Of a DNA stretch of 63,514 nt, positions 10,601 to 16,586 are shown one piece after another. Position 1 is the first letter of the stretch; each line of letters begins with the position of its first letter. Both the position numbers and the translations under genes were made by a program. The DNA is from an uncultured Bacteroidales bacterium (GTDB taxonomy: Bacteria > Bacteroidota > Bacteroidia > Bacteroidales > Muribaculaceae). The stretch is taken from NCBI GenBank assembly GCA_947570265.1, contig CANOUR010000004.1:1-63514 (forward strand). The letters run 5' to 3'. Under the pieces are notes generated by a model that worked only from the letters and a program-made list of their open reading frames with translations, was not told the DNA's origin and did not search any database.

Positions 10601-12119
10601 TCAGAATAATGTGGAGGTGCTGACACGTGGTGACCAGAACATAAAGTTTGTGGTGACCGAGCAGCAGAATTCCGACAAGAGTTTCATGCAGAATCTCGGG
10701 GAGCATGCGATGCGTGTGGTGATGATGCCCCGCAGCATGTCGGTGCGTTTCCGCAGGACAAATTCGCTGTCGCTGCCGCTTTTTGCCAACGATATAGGCA
10801 ACGTGTTCGGCCAGAGCAAGAGCTACGGGCCAATGTCGCCGGGACTTGACTTTGCGTTTGGATTCATCGGCGAAGGATATGTTGAAAAGGCCAAGCGCCG
10901 CGGCTGGCTTCTGACCGAGGACGGACAGACGTCGCCTTCGGTGTGGTCGTCGACCAATGAGATCAATCTTGAGCTTACGCTCGAACCGATAAAGGGTCTG
11001 AAGGTGGTGCTGACGACAAACCGCACCGACAACCGTACGACTCAGACGCAGTTTATGTATGACAATATGCCGCGGTCGCTGTCGGGTAGCTACACGAAGA
11101 CGCATGTGGCTCTGGCTACGTCGCTGAAAGGGTCGAAGGCTATTGACGGTTACAACAGCGAGGCTTTCAATGCGTTTCTCGACAATATCCCTGTGATCGC
11201 CGAGCGTGTGCAGGGTCAGTACAGCGGGTTGCGCTATCCCGAGGGGGGATTCATGCAGGGCAATGTCAATGCCGGTCAACCGTTCAATCCGCAGACGGGC
11301 ACAGTGAGCGCCACGTCGAGCGATGTGCTTATTCCTGCGTTTCTGTCGGCTTATTCGGGTGTGAGTCCTCATAAGCAATATCTGTCGCCTTTCCCGTCGC
11401 TGGCACATGCTTTGCCTAACTGGCGTGTGACTTATGACGGTTTTATCAATCTCGGCAATCTGCGCAAGTGGTTCAAGGCTTTCACGCTGACCCACGCCTA
11501 TCAGTGTACCTACAGCGTCGGATCGTATTCGAGCTATCTCAACTGGCTCAGTGCCGATGGCGGAAATCTCGGTTTCACGCTCGATGAAGCCACCGGGCAG
11601 CCTGTGCCTACGTCGCCATACAATATATCGACGGTGTCGATCACCGAGAAGTTCGCTCCGTTGATCGGTGCGTCGGTGACTCTCAACAATGAGATGACAT
11701 TCAGCGCCGAATACCGCGACAGCCGTACGCTGACACTCAACGCCTCGGCCGGGCAGATCGTGGAGGCCAACCAGAAGGGGATAACGGCGGGCATAGGCTA
11801 TAAGATAGTGGCATTCAACACGGTGCTGAAGATGAAGGGGTCGCAGCAGGGCATAAGCAATGACCTTTCGCTCAATCTCGACTTCTCGTTCTCGGAGAGC
11901 AATGCCCTGATACGCCGGATCGAGACGGCTTACACGCAGGCCACGAACGGCACGCGCACGATCAATATCAATTTTGCCGCCAATTATATTCTGTCGAAGC
12001 GGTTGACTGTGGGTGCGTATTTCGACCATCAGATCAACACTCCGCTTGTGAGCTCGACGGCTTATCCGACGACGAACACATCGGCGGGCATATCGTTCAA
12101 TTTGTCGCTGGCGCGATAA
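4662..12119 (+). CDS. sprA: T9SS outer-membrane translocon SprA/Sov
   Basis: 2485 aa, matching the roughly 2400-2500 aa of SprA/Sov. A signal peptide occupies about residues 1-33 (hydrophobic core VVAMMALCAVVAALSF, then VSAQS). A very long beta-rich chain with many aromatic alternating strands follows, ending in NLSLAR. In the family this forms the giant single-polypeptide barrel through which type IX secretion cargo crosses the outer membrane. SprA-like features include the repeated N-terminal domain segments and the FDFDQKIQATINASVGDR region. It is last in the queA-ruvA-sprA unit. The nine exported proteins at 42862-56356 carry sorting domains of the type this channel exports. Long antisense open frames in this gene reflect its codon use and are not genes. 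Confidence 0.95.
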   Translation: MKNHNRSKLSLVVAMMALCAVVAALSFGYVSAQSQFVTPGFTAPAPVVPQPVALGPADEGPEMPYPVQPTVPQTYEELMDAEYAADLDNPSNIRTVTEFDPSTGCYVVRTKLGDMDIATPFMLSPDQYNNWQMRRSMQDYYRERNAAQAQNKDKEPFNIFDMNFALGPLEKIFGPGGVQLKTQGNVQIKMGINSNKTDNPALSLTSRRKTYFDFDQKIQATINASVGDRMKFNMTYNTDATFDFDSKNIKLAYEGKEDDIVKSIEAGNVSMTTGSSLIRGSTALFGIKSTLQFGKLTATALVSQQNSESKSVSTRGGAQLTDFSINIDEYDQNRHFFLAQYFRDHYDDFASRLPFVSSGINITRIEVWITNKQSNYNQSRNLVAFADIGENSVLTSDYWTGNAAQAVPMNASNNLLQTIKDQYPGARNINTVTQALEPLSAFGVDGGDSYEKVESARLLTESEYTLNPTLGYISVKSALNSDEVLAVAYEYTYQGQVYQVGEFSGDITSTEQSLYVKMLKGTTVNPRQPMWKLMMKNVYSLGAYQVQKSNFRLNIKYLSDTTGTAISYLPVAPINNQTLLQVMNLDRLNSNQESSPDGFFDFLEGYTVLASSGKIIFPVAEPFGAWLEKKIGSEAAAAPYVYKELYDSTLVVARQFADKNKFIIEGKYQASNGSQIRLDAMNIPRGSVVVTAGGVTLTENSDYTVDYTMGIVTITNQSIIDSGQSINVTLENQSLFSTQRKTLLGLDLSYKFNKDFTIGGTLLHYGEKSLVEKVNIGDEVVNNTMWGLNVAYNTEFMWLTNLLNKIPTVNATQPSTLSVTGEFAQLVPHKQKAGTTRGSSYIDDFESSQTGVDLRSPYSWFLASTPYDPGNDALFPEAALSNNVDYGKNRALINWYYIDRMFTDRNSSLAPGYLRSDLEQLSNPYVREVTSREIFPGRQLTYGESSTIQTLNLSFYPRERGPYNLDADNIDSDGNLLNPERRWGGIMRKMDNTNFEQSNIEYVQFWLMNPFMDEKNPNLDGGDLYFNFGEISEDILKDGLKSYENGVPYDGNDEYMRETVWGRVSTQNSLTYAFDNNSGSRPVQDVGLDGLRNDMEFGFESYKTYIDKLRRKLSPSAIAAMEADPFSPFNDPAGDNYHFYRGYDYDEERMGILDRYKRYNGVEGNSLSPEDSDEPLYQSSRSLPDVEDINQDNTLNEYERYFQYKVSIRPQDLVVGKNYITDKQTSAVVTRDGKTQEVEWYQFKIPLSEYEKVVGSISDFSTIRFARIFMTGFSQVTHLRFATLELVRGEWRSYDFNLNNRGDAPAEGQMDVSVVNIEENADREPVNYVLPPGVTRITDPGQAQITQLNEQSMSIKVTGLNAGDARGVYRNTQLDLRNYERMQMWTHGEALIDNVTQLKSGEMSVFIRLGSDVKSNYYEYEVPLQLTRPGRYNGDNAAERYEVWPEANYFNFNLQNLVDVKTQRNAAKSAGEPGVGYASRFSRRDPDNERNTISVIGNPSLSDVRVMLVGVRNNSNVTKDANVWLNELKVTDFNSEGGWAAKANVNLGMSDIAQLNLGAHIETAGFGSVDQSLSQRRMDDYEQYNVAVQGDAGRFFPAGAKLRAPIFYSVSKEKVTPKYNPLDQDVKLKDALDALKTKHEKDSIRAYAIERNTTESFSLSGLRFDVKSEIPMPWDPANFTLNFSFNKQTRIDPTTEYEHTNDYRGSFQYSYSPYIKGLKPFGWVNSKNKNLKFLKEWEINWLPNNISFLTTMSRYYYEQQTRSESDVDFQLPVAVSKNFLWDRQLAVTWNITKTINLSFNSNTSARIEEAMGAVNKKLFPDRYKEWKDTVWSSILSMGTPWSYNQTFTASWKAPFNRIPVLDFLTANLSYNATYQWDRGATIDGVSMGNTIANQAAWSADGRFNFESLYKKIPFVKDVEKRFANTRRPSTPKKPKKYERTFKLQADTTINIKHNLRTKKVKVTATTTDGTPFAVKTRVVDQNNVEVLTRGDQNIKFVVTEQQNSDKSFMQNLGEHAMRVVMMPRSMSVRFRRTNSLSLPLFANDIGNVFGQSKSYGPMSPGLDFAFGFIGEGYVEKAKRRGWLLTEDGQTSPSVWSSTNEINLELTLEPIKGLKVVLTTNRTDNRTTQTQFMYDNMPRSLSGSYTKTHVALATSLKGSKAIDGYNSEAFNAFLDNIPVIAERVQGQYSGLRYPEGGFMQGNVNAGQPFNPQTGTVSATSSDVLIPAFLSAYSGVSPHKQYLSPFPSLAHALPNWRVTYDGFINLGNLRKWFKAFTLTHAYQCTYSVGSYSSYLNWLSADGGNLGFTLDEATGQPVPTSPYNISTVSITEKFAPLIGASVTLNNEMTFSAEYRDSRTLTLNASAGQIVEANQKGITAGIGYKIVAFNTVLKMKGSQQGISNDLSLNLDFSFSESNALIRRIETAYTQATNGTRTININFAANYILSKRLTVGAYFDHQINTPLVSSTAYPTTNTSAGISFNLSLAR

Positions 12120-12166
12120 AATATCGCAAATCGGCATAAAATAGATGTCACTTACGGAAAAAATGC

Positions 12167-12174
12167 TAATTTTG
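12167..12174 (+). promoter_or_regulatory. -7 box (TAATTTTG) upstream of the B12 riboswitch
   Basis: A TAnnTTTG match about 10-15 nt before the riboswitch fold, which places the transcription start just before the aptamer. No convincing -33 TTTG. Confidence 0.55.
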
Positions 12175-12184
12175 CGGCGGAATA

Positions 12185-12375
12185 TGGTTCCTGAGGCTTT
12201 AGGGTCGATGGATTAAAAGGGAATCCGGTGAGAGTCCGGAACAGTCCCGCTACTGTAAATTCCAGGTAATGCGGTTTCGGCCGCGATCCATGTTGAGGAT
12301 CGCGATGCCACTGATCCGGGAGCGGATCGGGAAGGCGGCCGGAGACGCGGAATAAGTCAGGAGACCTGCCATAGT
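12185..12375 (+). promoter_or_regulatory. Cobalamin (AdoCbl) riboswitch
   Basis: The conserved aptamer blocks are present in order: AAAAGGGAATCCGGTGAGA near 12214, AACAGTCCCGCTACTGTA near 12240, GCCACTGATCCGGGAG, GGGAAGGCGGCCGG, and the B12 box AGTCAGGAGACCTGCC at 12355-12370. This is a near-complete consensus. It controls the MetE-like gene at 12522. Between the aptamer and the gene is a 7-bp GC-rich hairpin (12459-12465 with 12482-12488) without a T-tract, so control is more likely translational than by termination. Confidence 0.95.
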
Positions 12376-12450
12376 TCCGTAAATAACAGTCAATAATCTC
12401 GAGGATTGGATTTTGATGTGAAACTATCTTTAGCCAATAATATCACAGAT

Positions 12451-12525
12451 ATGAGTGGCGCGGCATCGGAGACTGGTGTCGTGCCGCGTGGAGTCTTGTC
12501 CTCGGTAAATTTTTCCGGGAGATGA
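12451..12525 (+). CDS. Possible 24-aa upstream ORF coupled to the MetE-like gene
   Basis: ATG at 12451 opens a 24-codon frame (MSGAASETGVVPRG...) that ends in TGA at 12523-12525, overlapping the next ATG (ATGA). It contains the GC-rich hairpin that may be the riboswitch expression platform. The overlap suggests that ribosomes could reach the main gene by reinitiation. It may equally be chance; nothing in the peptide is recognisable. Confidence 0.3.
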   Translation: MSGAASETGVVPRGVLSSVNFSGR

Positions 12526-13325
12526 TCTATTTGCAGCAAAGGCTGGTGCCACCATTCCGCGCCGATATCGCCGCGCGGTTTCCGATGTCAGAACGACTTG
12601 CTACGGCAACGGCTTATTTCAACGATGGAAAGATCGATGACGCGTCACTGACGATGATAGAGGACGATGAGATCGGAGCTTTCGTGAGGGAATTGCGTTA
12701 TATGGGTGTTGATGTGGCCTGTGATGGAGGCTGGCGTCATGATATGTCGGCCGAAAGGTTTGTGGACGCTCTTTGTGGTGATGTATCTGCTCATCCGGCT
12801 CTGAGGCATTTCAATTATCTTTTGTCGGTGACTCCGATGGGTATGACAGCCCGACAGATGGTTGTCGCTCCGGCGGTGGTGGAGCGTATGGCCCGCGATG
12901 GCGGAATTGATTGCGGAATGATGCTTGAAGCATGGGGGCGCCTGATGTCGGCGCTATATGATCTCGGCTGCCGCAATGTGATGCTTGAGGGTTATGCCGG
13001 GGAGGGTCTGGGTGTGTTGCCCGACGGACTGAATGTGACAGTGTCGGCCGATGCTCCGGTGAGGTTGGGAGATGACCGTATCAATGGCTTGTATCTTGCA
13101 GCGGATGTGGCGGTAGGGTCGGTCGGAGATTGTGGCGATGCCACGGTGGTTGCTCTTGGCGTGAGACCCGGTGAGGCTACATGTGATGTGATCGAACGAA
13201 TAGAGAAAGCGTCGGATGTGATTCCTATGGAGCGGCTGTGTCTTTATGCGCAGCCCGGACTTGCTTGCGCGGAATCATTGCAAAACATACGGTCGGTGAT
13301 AGATATTTCCGGCCGGATATGGTGA
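12522..13325 (+). CDS. Short MetE-like (UROD/MetE superfamily) protein, B12-riboswitch controlled
   Basis: 267 aa. The C-terminal third follows the pattern of cobalamin-independent methionine synthase: a VVALGVRPGEATCDVIERI stretch, then IPMERLCLYAQPGLA, aligning with the MetE segment around ERLwvnPDCGLKTR. MetE is about 750 aa, so this is at best one (beta/alpha)8 domain. The zinc-binding Cys of DCGL is replaced (AQPGL), and I see no HMCYS-type motif, so normal MetE chemistry is unlikely. Control by a cobalamin riboswitch supports a role tied to methyl transfer or B12 status. It could be a core-MetE-like methyltransferase, a corrinoid-dependent relative, or a non-catalytic protein. The family call is moderate and the function open. 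Confidence 0.5.
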   Translation: MIYLQQRLVPPFRADIAARFPMSERLATATAYFNDGKIDDASLTMIEDDEIGAFVRELRYMGVDVACDGGWRHDMSAERFVDALCGDVSAHPALRHFNYLLSVTPMGMTARQMVVAPAVVERMARDGGIDCGMMLEAWGRLMSALYDLGCRNVMLEGYAGEGLGVLPDGLNVTVSADAPVRLGDDRINGLYLAADVAVGSVGDCGDATVVALGVRPGEATCDVIERIEKASDVIPMERLCLYAQPGLACAESLQNIRSVIDISGRIW

Positions 13326-13399
13326 ATGAGATAAGTGATAGTTCCCGAAATACAGGCTGTCACTTAATATAATTAGTTGTATACTCTTTTCTGTCTTGT

Positions 13400-13437
13400 C
13401 CCCTCCGAAGGCTCTTGTGAAAGCCCCTCCGGAGGGG
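13400..13437. terminator. Terminator-like hairpin between convergent genes
   Basis: CCCCTCCG (13400-13407) pairs with CGGAGGGG (13430-13437), with a further inner GGCT/AGCC stem. It lies between the MetE-like gene (+) and the radical SAM gene (-). No long T-tract is seen on either side, so it may be a weak or factor-assisted bidirectional terminator. Confidence 0.5.
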
Positions 13438-13455
13438 AAAGTCGTTGGTAGCCTG

Positions 13456-14340
13456 TCATCGGGCGAGAGCTTTGATGACGAGCGGTGTGAACTGGTAGTT
13501 TTTTATGTCCCACCGGGGGGAGATGACCATCCCGGGGGGCGATTGGGCGAGAAACCGGTCGATGGCTATGTCGGGACGTAGGCGGCGCACGATTTCAGCG
13601 CATAGCGTGGCATAGCTTTGCGGGGTGAAGCTGATGATGTCGTCGGGGATGTGGCGCGAGATGGGTGTGCCGCGCAGGATTTGCAGATGGTGGAATTTAA
13701 CGGTGGATATGGGCAGCGAGTTTATGGCGTCGACGGTGTCGAGCATCATGTCGGTGGTTTCGCCCGGCAGTCCGTTGATGAGATGTAATCCGACGGGTAT
13801 GCCTGCGGCATTGATGCGGGTGACCGCATCGACGGTCTGCGACCATGTGTGGCACCGGTTGATGCGCAACAGTGTGGTGTCGTGGCTTGATTCCGCTCCA
13901 AGCTCGATTATCACCTTTGCTGGCAGGGATGGAAGGGCGTCGAGCAATTGCTGTGGCAGGCAATCGGGACGGGTGGAGATGATGATGCCGTCGATGCCGC
14001 TGACAGATAGCGCCTCGCGGTAGAGCTGCATCAATGTGGCCGTGTCTGATCCGTGTGTGGATGTATAGCTTTGGAAATAGGCGAGATAGCGCATCGACGG
14101 ATATTTTTTGCCAAAGAAGCGCTTACCCTCCTCGAGCTGTGTGGCTACGGATTGCTGTTGATGGCAGTAGGCGGGTGAAAAAGATGTGTTGGTGCAGTAT
14201 ATGCATCCTCCGCGACCGATAGATCCGTCGCGGTTGGGGCAGGTGAAACCGGCATTGACGGCCAGTTTCTGCATTTTGCCGGGAAACAGCGTGGCAAGAA
14301 AAGCGGCGTAATCGCGCCAAGGCAGTGGCTGTGGATTCAT
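13456..14340 (-). CDS. YhcC-like radical SAM protein (TIGR01212 type)
   Basis: About 294 aa from the ATG at 14340 (MNPQPLPWRDYAAFL). The radical SAM cluster motif is CPNRDGSIGRGGCIYC, of the extended spacing seen in the YhcC/TIGR01212 group, followed by GGTP-region equivalents (YLAYFQSYTSTHG, IISTRPDCLP). These proteins bind a 4Fe-4S cluster and SAM; the physiological substrate is not established. The longer reading frame to 14418 is rejected because the -7 box and the terminator of the preceding gene lie inside it. The start codon is only 5 nt from the -7 box, so the mRNA may be leaderless. Confidence 0.85.
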   Translation of the reverse strand: MNPQPLPWRDYAAFLATLFPGKMQKLAVNAGFTCPNRDGSIGRGGCIYCTNTSFSPAYCHQQQSVATQLEEGKRFFGKKYPSMRYLAYFQSYTSTHGSDTATLMQLYREALSVSGIDGIIISTRPDCLPQQLLDALPSLPAKVIIELGAESSHDTTLLRINRCHTWSQTVDAVTRINAAGIPVGLHLINGLPGETTDMMLDTVDAINSLPISTVKFHHLQILRGTPISRHIPDDIISFTPQSYATLCAEIVRRLRPDIAIDRFLAQSPPGMVISPRWDIKNYQFTPLVIKALAR

Positions 14341-14345
14341 GGAGG

Positions 14346-14353
14346 CAAAGGTA
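14346..14353 (-). promoter_or_regulatory. -7 box (TACCTTTG) for the radical SAM gene
   Basis: A TAnnTTTG match on the minus strand, ending 5 nt before the ATG at 14340. Its upstream edge abuts the T-tract of the alanine dehydrogenase terminator, so terminator and promoter share the same 40 bp. Confidence 0.6.
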
Positions 14354-14388
14354 TAAAAAAAGCGGGGATGCGTGTAGCATGCCCCGCT
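14354..14388 (-). terminator. Rho-independent terminator of ald
   Basis: On the minus strand AGCGGGG-C-ATGC / GCAT-CCCCGCT form a strong stem with a 5-nt loop, followed by a run of seven T. It lies 27 nt after the ald stop codon. Confidence 0.85.
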
Positions 14389-14414
14389 GTGAGGAGAATG
14401 GAAGCGTGTGTTGA

Positions 14415-15530
14415 TCAATTAAGGAAGCTGTCGATTTGGGTGAGTGGCAGATCGAAAGCCTGTGCCACACCGGGGCATGTGACTTGTCCGTCGACCATGT
14501 TGACACCCATGGCGAGCGCTTTGTCGGCCGCGCATGCCGCTTTCCAACCCATCTGTGCAAGACGGATGGCGTAGGGGAGGGTGGCGTTGGTGAGGGCGAG
14601 TGTCGATGTGCGTGGCACTGCTCCGGGTATGTTGGCCACGGCATAGTGGATTATGCCGTCGAGCATATATGTCGGTTCGCTGTGAGTGGTGGGATGGGAT
14701 GTCTCGAAGCATCCGCCTTGGTCGATAGCCACATCGACCAGCAGTGCGCCCGGTTGCATTAGCTTGAGCATGTCGCGTGTGACCAGATGAGGAGCTTTCG
14801 CGCCGGGGATGAGCACCGAGCCGATGACAACGTCGGCGTGGGGCAGTTCCTGCTCGATGTTGTGGGTCGACGAGTAGAGAGTCTTGATGTTGGGAGGCAT
14901 GGTGTCGGCCACACGGCGCAGCGTTGGCAGCGATATGTCGGTGATAGTGACGTCGGCGCCCAATCCTGCTGCCATAAGCGCGGCATTGCGTCCGACAACT
15001 CCCGCACCGAGAATGAGCACATTTGCGGGTCGCACGCCCGGCACACCTCCCATGAGCACACCGCGTCCGCCCTGAGGCTTTTCAAGGAAGCGGCAGGCCT
15101 CCTGTGTGGCCATGCGTCCGGCAACTTCGCTCATCGGCACGAGGAGCGGCAGGGTGCCGTCGGTGAGGCGCACTGTCTCGTAGGCGATGCATACGGCGCC
15201 GGCTTTCATCATGGCTTCGGTGAGCTTGCGGTCGCAGGCGAAATGGAAATATGTGAAGATCACCTGATTTTTTCTCACCAGGGGATATTCGGGTTCAATC
15301 GGTTCTTTTACTTTAACGATCATTTCGGCCTTGGCATAGACTTCTTCGATCGATGGCAGCATCGTGGCACCGGCGGCCTCATACTCGCAGTCGCAAAAAC
15401 CGCTACCGTCACCTGCTGTGGTCTGGACATAGACGGTGTGGCCGAGGCGTGTCATTTCTTTAACTCCCGCGGGTGTCATTGACACGCGGTTTTCGTTGTT
15501 CTTAATTTCTTTCGGTACTCCGATGATCAT
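14415..15530 (-). CDS. ald: Alanine dehydrogenase
   Basis: About 371 aa from ATG 15530 (MIIGVPKEIKNNENRVSMTP). The N-terminal motif, the GDGSGFCDCEYEAAGA region, the NAD-binding GAGVVGRNAALMAAGLGADV Rossmann turn and the substrate region FTYFHFACDR are those of hexameric L-alanine dehydrogenases, which interconvert L-alanine and pyruvate plus ammonia with NAD. The upstream in-frame ATG at 15560 is less likely because the -7 box at 15558-15565 overlaps it. The gene stands alone with its own promoter and terminator. Confidence 0.93.
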   Translation of the reverse strand: MIIGVPKEIKNNENRVSMTPAGVKEMTRLGHTVYVQTTAGDGSGFCDCEYEAAGATMLPSIEEVYAKAEMIVKVKEPIEPEYPLVRKNQVIFTYFHFACDRKLTEAMMKAGAVCIAYETVRLTDGTLPLLVPMSEVAGRMATQEACRFLEKPQGGRGVLMGGVPGVRPANVLILGAGVVGRNAALMAAGLGADVTITDISLPTLRRVADTMPPNIKTLYSSTHNIEQELPHADVVIGSVLIPGAKAPHLVTRDMLKLMQPGALLVDVAIDQGGCFETSHPTTHSEPTYMLDGIIHYAVANIPGAVPRTSTLALTNATLPYAIRLAQMGWKAACAADKALAMGVNMVDGQVTCPGVAQAFDLPLTQIDSFLN

Positions 15531-15557
15531 TGCGATAGTTTTTAAGTGAAACAGTCG

Positions 15558-15565
15558 CAAAATTA
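15558..15565 (-). promoter_or_regulatory. -7 box (TAATTTTG) for ald
   Basis: A TAnnTTTG match on the minus strand, 27 nt before the ald ATG. It decides against the in-frame ATG at 15560. Confidence 0.6.
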
Positions 15566-15598
15566 ACGCTATGTTAGAAATATGGATAATGGTCGGGC

Positions 15599-15629
15599 AA
15601 AAAAATAACCATGTTTTACAACATGGTTA
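15599..15629 (-). terminator. Rho-independent terminator after the lipoprotein gene
   Basis: On the minus strand TAACCATGTT and AACATGGTTA form a 10-bp stem (15606-15629) with a 4-nt loop, followed by A plus a seven-T tract. It lies about 22 nt after the lipoprotein stop. Confidence 0.85.
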
Positions 15630-15651
15630 AATAATGAGGTTTGACAATTTG

Positions 15652-16554
15652 TCACTTGTTCTGCTTGAGCAGATAAGAAAGTGAGGCGTCGACATGGTAA
15701 TCACCCATGGACATGGGGTTGCAATCGAACACAAGTGTCGCAGACGCCTGACGGGTGTTGATTGTGGCTTCGAGGCCGGTGATGGGGAAGGTGGGATAGG
15801 GTGTGCCGGCGATGGTGGGCGTGACGGCGTCGGACTTTATCTCGAGGCTGTTGATGCCGGTGGTGAATGGTATGTCGGGGAATGTCATGTTCATCTTGGG
15901 CATTGCCGATACGAATTGTGCGCTTGTGATGTCGATTGAAGCCGTCTTTTTGTCCGGATCGAAGGTGATGGCGTAGCGTGGATCGGAAGATGTGAAGACT
16001 GATCCGCTTGCCGTGGCTGTTGACTTTGTTTCGCCGAAGTATTGGATCTCGGTGGGATATGTGGTGACGGTGTAGCGGTTGTTGACAACGAAATTGATTG
16101 TGTAGACGGGATAGAATTCGTTGGTGTTGGCAGAGCTGTTGTGTATGTAGCGGTCGAGTACGCTGACATAGATGCTTGAGAAGTTGATGGATGGAGTGGC
16201 AATGTTTGTCGGGCGGACGTCAGTGGCTTCGACATATGGCGCGCTGGTGCCGGTCACCTTCATCGGAAGATCGGGTAGATCGAATGTGGTGTATGCTATG
16301 TCGTCACCGAGCTTTACATTGGTCATGCTGATCTGTATGCTGTTTTCGCCTTTGGAGGTTGATTTGATGGTGAGTGTGTATTTCGGCTGCTGATTGATGG
16401 CAATGTCGCCGGTGGTGGCATCGTAGACTGTGTTGAAGCATTTTGCATAGGAACGGGTGACGGTGTTAGTCACCTTGTTGTCGTCGCTGTCGAGGCAAGA
16501 GGTCATTGCCAGGCCGGTGGCGATGGCAGTGATCATAAGGGCGAATTTTTTCAT
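15652..16554 (-). CDS. Lipoprotein of unknown function paired with a TonB-dependent receptor
   Basis: 300 aa. The signal peptide ends in a lipobox (GLAMTSC, Cys20) followed by LDSDDN, acidic residues common in surface-exposed Bacteroidetes lipoproteins. The rest is beta-rich with two similar halves, each holding an AITFD/SIQIS-type strand series, and no catalytic motif that I recognise. It follows the receptor gene by 32 nt on the same strand and ends in a strong terminator, so the two form an operon. A role in capturing the ligand of the receptor is inferred from the pairing only. Confidence 0.7.
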   Translation of the reverse strand: MKKFALMITAIATGLAMTSCLDSDDNKVTNTVTRSYAKCFNTVYDATTGDIAINQQPKYTLTIKSTSKGENSIQISMTNVKLGDDIAYTTFDLPDLPMKVTGTSAPYVEATDVRPTNIATPSINFSSIYVSVLDRYIHNSSANTNEFYPVYTINFVVNNRYTVTTYPTEIQYFGETKSTATASGSVFTSSDPRYAITFDPDKKTASIDITSAQFVSAMPKMNMTFPDIPFTTGINSLEIKSDAVTPTIAGTPYPTFPITGLEATINTRQASATLVFDCNPMSMGDYHVDASLSYLLKQNK

Positions 16555-16586
16555 TATGATTGTGGGTTGTTGTTTGATGTTGGTTG

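Noticed and set aside
10062-12137. 691-aa antisense open frame opposite sprA
   Set aside because: Arg/His-rich translation typical of the reverse frame of a GC-rich gene; no motif, and sprA is certain. The same applies to 6306-8075, 8157-9428 and 4626-5696.
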